Assembly: GCA_934295165.1 (NCBI GenBank)
Contig: CAKRAT010000078.1
Location: 1-7,843 of the forward strand
Origin: an uncultured Dorea sp.
GTDB taxonomy: Bacteria > Bacillota > Clostridia > Lachnospirales > Lachnospiraceae
DNA length: 7,843 nt
Direction of reading: 5' to 3'
The notes beneath the pieces were generated by a model that did not search any database, was not told the origin of the DNA, and saw only the letters and a list, made by a program, of their open reading frames with translations. This document shows, one piece after another, positions 1-5,633 of the stretch. How positions within the stretch are numbered: the first letter of the stretch is position 1; every line of letters starts with the position of its first letter. The translations under genes and the position numbers were made by a program.

Positions 1-21
1 ACTATATGGGCAGTGAAATGA

Positions 22-1815
22 TCAATCCTTGGACACAAGTAAAATCATATCATGGACATTTTGAGAGATCACAAACAATAAGCCAATAAATTTTCCGCCA
101 CAATATGCACATAAGCCTTTGGATTTATAATATTCATACATATCTACAGAGTTTTTTATGTTATTTTTTTTACAATAAAAATAAGCATAAGAGTTCTTTT
201 CACATTCCACGTAAGCATTTGGTGTTAAAGAAAAAGCATATTTATCAATCTTTATAACTGAAGAAGGTATAAAGATTTTTTTTGTAATTAATATTCCCAA
301 TAATGCCATTTTTTCAATAATACGTATATTGTTAGGAAGAATTACTTCATCAATTTCAACTCTATTAGTACCATATGGAATAGTATATGATTTTATACGT
401 GTAATATTGTTGTTTTGGCAAAGAGTTTTTAATATTTTTAATTTATCATTTTTTTCTGTACAAGTAAATGGAACATCAATTACGATAGAAATATTTTTTT
501 CTTTTAAGAAATATTTGTATGCATAAGAATTTTTTTCACAGTATATATAAGCTCCATTTTTTATCGAAAATGCATTATGCCCGATTTTTTTTACTGATTT
601 AGGAATGTAAATTGCGTCAGTTACAATTAATCCAGAAAATGCATTATCATATATTATTTCTATAGAATCTGGTAAAATTATTTGTTTAATTTCTTTATTA
701 TCTAGATTTAATTTGATAAATGCATTTTTTGAAATATATGAATATTTTTCGGGTAGTGTTAGAGTTTGAGGTATATTATCTGCACATGTATAATATTTTA
801 AAACTGTGTCTTGTGCAAAATGCTTTTTCTTTTTTAAAACTTTTCTATTATCTACAAAAATGTATTCATTATTGTATTTCTTTCTAAACCATAGATAAAT
901 TTTTCTTTGATCATTACCTTCTGTAATGAGTGTTTTTTTTCCGCATCTATTTCTAAAAATAAAAAATAAATATTCATCGTTATTTTTTTGCTTGACAATT
1001 ATATATTTTTTTTGATGACTTATATCAAATTCATCACAAAAATCAAAAAAACGAGTGGTTCCATCAGGCATTGAAATTTCTATTGGTTGATTACAAATAT
1101 CTTTTGAAATATTTATTACGTTTTTATAACTATAAACAAGATGACCACGATGTTTTGATTTTGATATAGGAATATTTGTTTTATCGATGTTAACGTCAGG
1201 GATAGTTAATGGTTCATTTATATTATTTGATGCTGGTTGTTTATTTTTTAAGCCAGTTATTTTATTTAAATTGTTGTCAATAGTATTGTGCTCTGATTCG
1301 TAATATATATTTGGTGAAACAGGAGCATTGAGTAGGTTAGGTAGAGAAGTAGAGGATTCATTAGGAATATTTGTATAATTATTGTTTGTTATTTGTAAAT
1401 CATCATTTCTATTATCTGTAAAGGCTTTAATCACATCTAAGATTTGTGTGATTTGGTGAGAGTTTTCATCAATTTTATGTAATGCAATTATTTGTCTATT
1501 ATGAATGTAAAAAGTAAATGAATCATTTAGTATAACTTTTTCGAGTTCAAGAACGATAATAGATTTTTTGTATGTAAAGGTGGCAAGTTCAACTTCACTA
1601 TCTACAGCTTCTGATGTTTGTGAAGAATTACTTAAAAGAAGTACAAAACAACTGCAATTTCTTATGGCATTTGTTATGACAGCTGCATATTTACTTCCAG
1701 CAGGTATATCGTAAGGAGCCATCCAATTGTCGATATTATGTTTGGTTAAAAGTGTACGAATTGTATCTGCTTCAGATTTATTTTTTGAGCTATAACTAAT
1801 AAATGCATATCCCAT
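22..1815 (-). CDS. TIR domain / DUF1292-like / leucine-rich repeat protein, C-terminus probably altered
   Basis: 597-residue cytosolic-looking protein with no signal peptide or membrane segment. The start is the ATG at 1815-1813, with GGAGAA at 1826-1821; an in-frame TTG directly upstream lies too close to that site. Residues 1-130 form a TIR domain: strand A is YAFISYS, followed by WMAPYDIPAGS (31-41) and a putative catalytic Glu74 in the DSEVELA segment, aligned by eye with the NADase glutamate of SARM1. Residues 133-225 are an Asn/Ser/Pro-rich linker. Residues 245-315 resemble DUF1292 (moderate confidence). Residues 349-450 and 470-568 are two similar blocks of BspA-type LRR_5 repeats. The end has one CxxC (C569, C572) followed by GGKFIGL; relatives as I recall them carry a second CxxC that is absent here. 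TIR proteins cleave NAD+ or act as adaptors, and the repeats suggest ligand sensing. A defence or interaction role is inference. Confidence 0.85.
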   Translation of the reverse strand: MGYAFISYSSKNKSEADTIRTLLTKHNIDNWMAPYDIPAGSKYAAVITNAIRNCSCFVLLLSNSSQTSEAVDSEVELATFTYKKSIIVLELEKVILNDSFTFYIHNRQIIALHKIDENSHQITQILDVIKAFTDNRNDDLQITNNNYTNIPNESSTSLPNLLNAPVSPNIYYESEHNTIDNNLNKITGLKNKQPASNNINEPLTIPDVNIDKTNIPISKSKHRGHLVYSYKNVINISKDICNQPIEISMPDGTTRFFDFCDEFDISHQKKYIIVKQKNNDEYLFFIFRNRCGKKTLITEGNDQRKIYLWFRKKYNNEYIFVDNRKVLKKKKHFAQDTVLKYYTCADNIPQTLTLPEKYSYISKNAFIKLNLDNKEIKQIILPDSIEIIYDNAFSGLIVTDAIYIPKSVKKIGHNAFSIKNGAYIYCEKNSYAYKYFLKEKNISIVIDVPFTCTEKNDKLKILKTLCQNNNITRIKSYTIPYGTNRVEIDEVILPNNIRIIEKMALLGILITKKIFIPSSVIKIDKYAFSLTPNAYVECEKNSYAYFYCKKNNIKNSVDMYEYYKSKGLCAYCGGKFIGLLFVISQNVHDMILLVSKD

Positions 1816-1820
1816 CAATA

Positions 1821-1863
1821 TTCTCCAATCTATATATATTATATTTTAATAAGGCATTGTAAA
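1821..1863 (-). promoter_or_regulatory. Possible promoter and RBS of the leftward TIR gene
   Basis: Read on the minus strand, TTTACA (1863-1858) is followed after 16 bases by TAATAT (1841-1836), and GGAGAA (1826-1821) sits 5 bases before the ATG. This would give a very short leader. The stretch is extremely AT-rich, so alternative -10 boxes such as TATAAT at 1843-1838 fit almost as well, although with a poorly spaced -35. Confidence 0.3.
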
Positions 1864-1992
1864 TAACAAAATTGATTCTTTGATAGTGAATACAATAAAT
1901 GTTCATATAAAAACTCTTTTATTATATCATAAAATGTATCTTTTGGTTATACTACAGCTATTTTGGTAAATTAAAATAAAAAATTCATATTT

Positions 1993-2062
1993 TTGGATTT
2001 ATCTCGTTTACTTATAATAGGTTAGATAAACGAGGCAAATCAATTAGAAAAAGAAATGGAGG
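1993..2062 (+). promoter_or_regulatory. Promoter with dyad operator and RBS upstream of the DUF6273 gene
   Basis: A perfect TATAAT (2013-2018) lies between the arms of an inverted repeat, CTCGTTTA (2003-2010) and TAAACGAG (2027-2034), separated by 16 bases. No good -35 is seen; TTGGAT at 1993-1998 is only 14 bases from the -10. A repressor or activator binding the dyad would cover the -10 and the start point, so regulated expression is likely (inference). TGGAGG at 2057-2062 is the ribosome binding site for the ATG at 2071. Confidence 0.45.
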
Positions 2063-2070
2063 TAGTTAAT

Positions 2071-2706
2071 ATGAAAAATATGTATTTATTAGCTATAGTA
2101 CAAGGAATCGGGAAGACAAAAATGGAATCAGCGTTGTTTGATACGATGTTTTTTGGCAGTTATTATTATGGGAATCAAGGAGAAACAGCACCAATAGAAT
2201 GGATTATTTTAAAAGAAGAAAATGGACGGAAACTTCTGCTTAGTAAATATATTATTGATGCAGTTGATTACCATGAAAAAGGGCAGGTTCAATCGTGGGA
2301 AGAATGCAGTATTCGTACATGGTTAAATACAGAATTTATAAAGAAATCTTTTTCTGAAACGGAAGCAGCATGTCTTATCGAAACAAGACGAGATGAAACA
2401 AGAAATCTTTTTTATCAAACGGAAGATTTGAAACAGTGTGAAGATAAGGTATTTTTATTAAGTGTAGAAGAAATTGAAAAATACTTAGGAACAGATAAAG
2501 TTGCTATGGGTCCTGTAACACCATATGCTTTAGAAAGAGGAGTGTTTACACAAAATGCCGGACTTTGGTGGACCTGTACACCGGGAGATGATTTTGGAAT
2601 GCAGACATATATTGATACAGAAGGCGGAATTGCATATGAAGGCTGTTATCAACAGAGAAGTGAAGTTGGACTTCGTCCGGCTGTGTGGATTAATGAAGAA
2701 GATTAG
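2071..2706 (+). CDS. DUF6273 domain protein
   Basis: 211 residues. The start is the ATG at 2071, because TGGAGG at 2057-2062 is spaced 8 bases from it; an upstream in-frame ATG at 2056 overlaps that site and is probably not used. The sequence follows the DUF6273 pattern: FGSYYYG (28-34), PIEWIIL (41-47), LLLSKY (55-60), W-E-x-C-S-I-R-T-W-L-N (76-86), a DKVFLLS segment, a WWTCTPG variant of the more usual WWLRSPG, and a final VGLRPAVWI (199-207). The family is common in gut Firmicutes, as single or repeated domains and often in surface or modular proteins; its biochemical role is unknown to me. No signal peptide or transmembrane helix is visible, so it appears cytosolic. It is transcribed away from the TIR gene and has no evident partner downstream. 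The family call is firm and the function unknown. Confidence 0.8.
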   Translation: MKNMYLLAIVQGIGKTKMESALFDTMFFGSYYYGNQGETAPIEWIILKEENGRKLLLSKYIIDAVDYHEKGQVQSWEECSIRTWLNTEFIKKSFSETEAACLIETRRDETRNLFYQTEDLKQCEDKVFLLSVEEIEKYLGTDKVAMGPVTPYALERGVFTQNAGLWWTCTPGDDFGMQTYIDTEGGIAYEGCYQQRSEVGLRPAVWINEED

Positions 2707-2773
2707 ACTTCTTAAGTATCAAGAATGTTTAATACGGAAAAATTAAAATTAATTGTCAAATTAGGCTATTCAA

Positions 2774-2958
2774 TTGAAAAAGAAAGTTATAAATAGCTTA
2801 TTGTATATGAAATGGAATTGTAAGTACAATATTGTTTTTGTATCAAAATATAGAAGGAAAGTAGCATATATATGGAAAAATAAAACGGGATATAGTAAAT
2901 ATATTGAGTGTGCTATGTAAGAAAAGGTGTAGAAATAGTAGAGGTAGAGATATGCTGT
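2774..2958 (+). pseudogene. tnpA: Degenerate IS200/IS605-type TnpA (Y1 transposase) remnant
   Basis: Three reading frames must be joined to recover the N-terminal third of an IS200-type transposase. Frame one (2774-2881) gives NSLLYMKWNCKYNIVF and then SKYRRKVAYIWK, matching the family start of the type TKWNCKYHIVFxPKYRR. Frame two (2883-2924) gives KRDIVNILSVLCKK. Frame three (2926-2955) gives GVEIVEVEIC, the segment just before the catalytic HUH motif (family PDHxHML). The HUH motif, the catalytic Tyr and the rest of the protein (usually about 150 residues in total) are missing, so it is inactive. No TnpB/IscB partner or intact subterminal hairpins were recognised. It marks an old transposition event between the DUF6273 gene and the RiPP cassette. 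Confidence 0.75.
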
Positions 2959-3255
2959 AATACTTAAGATAAAGTATTTACAAAGCAAACAAAAATATGT
3001 ACAAAAATAAAATGTTTTTTTAATAATAGTGTAGTATAATTATAAAAAAAGATGATTGTTTGCAATTAATATCTCTAAAATTCAGTTTTTATGATATTTT
3101 AAGTTTGTTTCAAGTATATAAAATCTTAAGGCTGTGAGGATTTAAGATTAAAATATGAAAAATATACAGAGGGCAGTAATGGTTTATAAATTTAAATATG
3201 ATATTTTAAAATGAATAAAAGAAAGTGAAATTATTAAGATAATTAGGGGTTAATT
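2959..3255 (+). promoter_or_regulatory. Non-coding leader of the RiPP operon with a possible promoter and dyads
   Basis: This AT-rich stretch has no convincing gene. The best -10 is TATAAT at 3035-3040, with no strong -35; it would give a leader of about 210 bases before the PqqD gene. Two inverted repeats are present: GCAAACAA (2985-2992) with TTGTTTGC (3056-3063), bracketing the -10, and AATCTTAA (3122-3129) with TTAAGATT (3142-3149), a hairpin or operator with a 12-base spacer. A 13-base direct repeat, TATGATATTTTAA, occurs at 3090-3102 and 3197-3209. AGGGG at 3245-3249 is the ribosome binding site for the ATG at 3256. The long leader suggests regulation, but the elements are short and the region AT-rich. 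Confidence 0.35.
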
Positions 3256-3549
3256 ATGTATTATAAAATTAAGGATGGAATATTAATTAGAAATATTGGA
3301 GGGATTTATTTTATTATTGATATATTTGAGCCTGATTATGGAAAAAACAAAGAAATATTAGTAATAAATGAAACGGGAGCCAATATTGTTGAAAAGATGA
3401 TAGAAGGGAAAAATTTTTGCTTAAAAGATATAGTGCAAGAGGTTAAGAAGATTTATTACGATATACCAGAAAACATATTAGATAAAGATATAACACAATT
3501 AATATGTAGATTAATAGAAGAATCTTATGTTGAGGAGCTAAATAAATGA
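3256..3549 (+). CDS. PqqD-like RiPP recognition element (peptide chaperone)
   Basis: 97 residues, the usual size for a stand-alone PqqD-family protein. AGGGG lies 6 bases before the ATG. The N-terminal half reads as the three-strand part of the fold (RNIGGIYFII, 12-21), followed by the characteristic NETG (38-41) and the helix AxIVEKMIEG; the C-terminal half has further helices ending in LIEESYV. Proteins of this fold bind the leader of a RiPP precursor and present the core to the modifying enzyme. Here that enzyme is the radical SAM protein directly downstream, whose ATG overlaps this gene's stop by 4 bases (ATGA, 3546-3549), indicating translational coupling. The likely client is the 45-residue precursor at 4627. 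The family call is firm; the client assignment is inference from context. Confidence 0.85.
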   Translation: MYYKIKDGILIRNIGGIYFIIDIFEPDYGKNKEILVINETGANIVEKMIEGKNFCLKDIVQEVKKIYYDIPENILDKDITQLICRLIEESYVEELNK

Positions 3550-4640
3550 AAGAACCGGAATTATTTCCATTTAAAACATTACAAGATGGACAGTTTGAGT
3601 ACTGGTCAAAAATACATCATCCATTTACGGGTGGAATTGAAATAACAACTCAGTGTAATTTTAATTGTATTCACTGTTATTTAAAGGATGATCATTCGAA
3701 GTTAAATTATCTTTCAACATCTCAGATAAAAAGTATAATTGATGATTTATATTCAAATGGGGTTCTTTATATTTATATTACAGGAGGTGAGATTTTTTTA
3801 AGAGAAGATTTTTGTGAAATATATATTTATGCAAAGAAAAAAGGGTTTTTAATTACATTATTAACAAATTTGAGTTTGTTAACTGAAAAAATAATCAAAA
3901 TACTAAAAGAATATCCGCCACTTTTAGTAAGTGTTAGTTTATATGGTGCAACAAATGAAACATATAAGAAGATAACAGGAATATCGGGATTTAATACGGT
4001 TTTTAATAATCTTCTGTTACTAAAGAAAAATAGAATTACTTTTGAAGTAAAATATGTTCTTATGAAAGAAAATAAAAGAGAGTTTGAAAAGGCCAAAGAG
4101 ATTGTAGAAAAAACTTTGAATATGGAGTTTAATTATTACTATGAGCTTTTTCCAACGTTTAGAGGAAATAATACGACATTAAGTCATATGTTGTCATATG
4201 ATGAGATTATAGAAATAGAAAAAAGTGATACTAATATATTAGATTATCGACGTTTTACATACAAAATTGAAAATCCATTTATTAACTCAGGGGAAAAGAA
4301 AGAGTTTTACTGTTTAGGTGGGGCATGTCGATTTTTTATTGATTCGAAAGGTTTTGTTTATCCTTGTCATAAATTAAGGATTAAAACAAAAAATGTATTG
4401 GAATGTGAATTTAAAAAAATTTGGAACGATTTTATAAAAGTTTTAGACAAGCCTGCTACTGTAAATAATAAATGTATTAATTGTAGATATCTAATGTTTT
4501 GTCAACCATGTCCAGGTGAAAACCTTTTATATAATAATCAACCAGGAAAGCCAAATGAGCAACAATGCAAATTGACTAAATTACGTATTCAAGAACTAAT
4601 TAATGATGGGAGGGAGGTGAAAATAGATGAAAGAATGTAA
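3546..4640 (+). CDS. Radical SAM/SPASM peptide-modifying enzyme
   Basis: 364 residues with GAGGAG 8 bases before the ATG. The radical SAM core has C37-x3-C41-x2-C44 (CNFNCIHC) for the SAM-binding 4Fe-4S cluster, and TGGE at 79-82 for SAM contact. The C-terminal SPASM region (256-341) has C256, C261, C274 (after FIDSKGFVYP), C310-x2-C313-x5-C319-x2-C322 and C341, enough ligands for two auxiliary clusters. This architecture is shared by enzymes that crosslink peptides (sactipeptide, ranthipeptide, cyclophane and mycofactocin types) and by anaerobic sulfatase maturases. The upstream PqqD protein and the overlapping Cys-containing small peptide favour RiPP maturation over sulfatase activation. 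A Cys-based thioether is a reasonable guess; a C-C crosslink at the aromatic tail is possible. The last codons carry the ribosome binding site and start codon of the precursor gene. The exact subfamily was not recognised. Confidence 0.9.
   Translation: MKEPELFPFKTLQDGQFEYWSKIHHPFTGGIEITTQCNFNCIHCYLKDDHSKLNYLSTSQIKSIIDDLYSNGVLYIYITGGEIFLREDFCEIYIYAKKKGFLITLLTNLSLLTEKIIKILKEYPPLLVSVSLYGATNETYKKITGISGFNTVFNNLLLLKKNRITFEVKYVLMKENKREFEKAKEIVEKTLNMEFNYYYELFPTFRGNNTTLSHMLSYDEIIEIEKSDTNILDYRRFTYKIENPFINSGEKKEFYCLGGACRFFIDSKGFVYPCHKLRIKTKNVLECEFKKIWNDFIKVLDKPATVNNKCINCRYLMFCQPCPGENLLYNNQPGKPNEQQCKLTKLRIQELINDGREVKIDERM
4613..4620 (+). promoter_or_regulatory. Strong Shine-Dalgarno site of the precursor gene
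   Basis: GGAGGTGA is complementary to the 16S rRNA tail over all eight bases and sits 6 bases before the ATG at 4627. It lies inside the 3' end of the radical SAM gene. It is the best ribosome binding site in the window, consistent with a precursor made in excess of its enzyme. Confidence 0.85.
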
Positions 4641-4764
4641 AAAATACCAGAAACCACAAGTATATAAAGTTTCAATTGAGACGACAAAAAAGAAGAGTGG
4701 TAAAAATTCTAATAATTCAGGTGCATGTGGTGCAGATTGCTATAGATTAGCAAGATTTTATTAA
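4627..4764 (+). CDS. RiPP precursor peptide (45 aa)
   Basis: 45-residue peptide whose ATG overlaps the end of the radical SAM gene by 14 bases in another frame, with GGAGGTGA 6 bases upstream. The N-terminal part is basic (nine Lys) and contains YQKPQV at residues 7-12, similar to the YxxPxL leader motif bound by PqqD-like B1 proteins in lasso pathways. A Ser/Asn/Gly stretch (24-32) looks like a flexible junction. It is followed by a probable core, ACGADCYRLARFY (33-45), with Cys34 and Cys38 in C-x3-C spacing and a Tyr end. Cys4 is in the leader. There is no signal peptide and no GG-type cleavage site. I do not recognise the family; the ACGA tetrad recalls ACGX-repeat peptides, but there is only one copy. 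Likely crosslinks are Cys34 or Cys38 to a nearby alpha carbon or side chain, or an aromatic crosslink at the tail. That this is a precursor is well supported by context; the product class is open. Confidence 0.8.
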   Translation: MKECKKYQKPQVYKVSIETTKKKSGKNSNNSGACGADCYRLARFY

Positions 4765-4815
4765 TTTAAATATTTTATACGTATGGTAAAATAAAACAGA
4801 ATTACTGCAATTCAA

Positions 4816-5172
4816 TTGCAGGAATGGTTCCAGATGATGCAGGAATCTAAAGGACGACCTCAACAAATCCCGCTGGATGAATGGTGCAAAGAGAATTATG
4901 GGATTTCTGCAGCTGGATATTATTACAGAGTAAGAAAGGTAAAAGAAGCTTATCTGGATCAGGTATCTGAAGAAAACCTTCAGCAAAATCTGGCAATCAT
5001 ACCCAAAGAACTGCTTCATGAAGATCGGATTGTACCAAAAAATTCATCAAAACTTCAAGCTGCAGATTCTTTCCTTGATATCTTTCAGGACGATCTTCGT
5101 ATCCGTATCTATGAAAATACGAACGAACAGCTTCTTTGCCGTGTACTGAGGAATCTAAAAAATGCTAAATGA
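4816..5172 (+). CDS. tnpA: IS66 TnpA accessory protein (ORF1)
   Basis: About 118 residues if it begins at the TTG at 4816; the frame is open back to 4795 after a stop at 4792-4794 and has no ATG, so the true start is unclear (ATT at 4801 is another candidate). An N-terminal helix-turn-helix-like region (residues 18-43, LDEWCKENYGIS then YYYRVRKVKEAY) matches the DNA-binding head of IS66 TnpA. The C-terminal half is variable in the family. It overlaps tnpB by 11 bases, a typical coupling. TnpA is required with TnpB and TnpC for transposition of related elements. Lack of a normal start and ribosome binding site may mean low expression or a damaged left end. Confidence 0.8.
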   Translation: MQEWFQMMQESKGRPQQIPLDEWCKENYGISAAGYYYRVRKVKEAYLDQVSEENLQQNLAIIPKELLHEDRIVPKNSSKLQAADSFLDIFQDDLRIRIYENTNEQLLCRVLRNLKNAK

Positions 5173-5527
5173 TGCAAAAGATCTTCAGGCTGTTTATATT
5201 GTGTGTGGTTATACAGATCTAAGAAAAGGAATCGACTCTCTTTCAAACATCATTTCTCAAACCTATGGGATGGATCCTTTTCAACCCGGAACCCTGTTTA
5301 TGTTCTGTGGTCGTAAAACTGACCGGATCAAGGCACTTATATGGGAAGGTGATGGATTTTTACTCTGTTATAAACGGTTAGAACAAAAAGCCAGTAAATT
5401 CCAATGGCCCAGAAGTCAGGAAGAAGTATGTAAGCTTACATCCCAGCAGTTTCGATGGCTGATGGAAGGTCTGACGATCAAGCCTAAAAAATGTATTCAG
5501 AAAATAGATCATCCACGTTTCGTCTGA
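5162..5527 (+). CDS. tnpB: IS66 TnpB accessory protein (ORF2)
   Basis: 121 residues, the normal length for the family. It shows the hallmark segments CGYTDLRKGID, FCGRKTDRIKALIWEGDGF and KFQWPR, then QQFRWLMEGL near the end. The start is the ATG at 5162, overlapping the tnpA stop, so translation is likely coupled. IS66 TnpB is an essential accessory protein of unknown mechanism and is unrelated to the RNA-guided nuclease TnpB of IS605 elements. The gene appears intact. A strong hairpin follows its stop. Confidence 0.92.
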   Translation: MLNDAKDLQAVYIVCGYTDLRKGIDSLSNIISQTYGMDPFQPGTLFMFCGRKTDRIKALIWEGDGFLLCYKRLEQKASKFQWPRSQEEVCKLTSQQFRWLMEGLTIKPKKCIQKIDHPRFV

Positions 5528-5531
5528 ACAT

Positions 5532-5574
5532 TCTGTGGATAAAGTATTCCTGTCAAAATGACTTTATCCACGGA
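5532..5574 (+). repeat. Strong hairpin between tnpB and tnpC
   Basis: The arms GTGGATAAAGT (5535-5545) and ACTTTATCCAC (5561-5571) are perfect inverted repeats with a 15-base loop. Three outer pairs, one of them G-U, extend the stem to 14 pairs. No T-tract follows, so it is not a standard terminator. It lies in the 106-base gap between tnpB and tnpC and could stabilise the mRNA end or control tnpC expression (inference). Confidence 0.75.
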
Positions 5575-5633
5575 TTTAAAAAGTTGTCTCATATCTCTTT
5601 ACATGCGTTTATGTTCTATGATAGTGTGGTCTT

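Noticed and set aside
2707..2770. Terminator after the DUF6273 gene
   Set aside because: Only a 5-bp stem (TTCTT/AAGAA) without a T-tract is present.
2770..2988. Minus-strand 72-residue frame as a membrane protein
   Set aside because: It is the antisense of the degraded TnpA remnant; the Tyr/Phe/Leu-rich composition follows from AT-rich sequence and there is no ribosome binding site.
3155..3214. 19-residue frame upstream of the PqqD gene as a signal peptide or second precursor
   Set aside because: The only GAGGA is about 14 bases from the ATG, and the peptide has no Cys, hydrophobic segment or known motif.
4627..4764. Precursor as a lasso peptide
   Set aside because: The leader motif fits, but no transglutaminase-like protease or lasso cyclase is present, and no Gly is spaced 7-9 residues from an Asp or Glu at a plausible core start.
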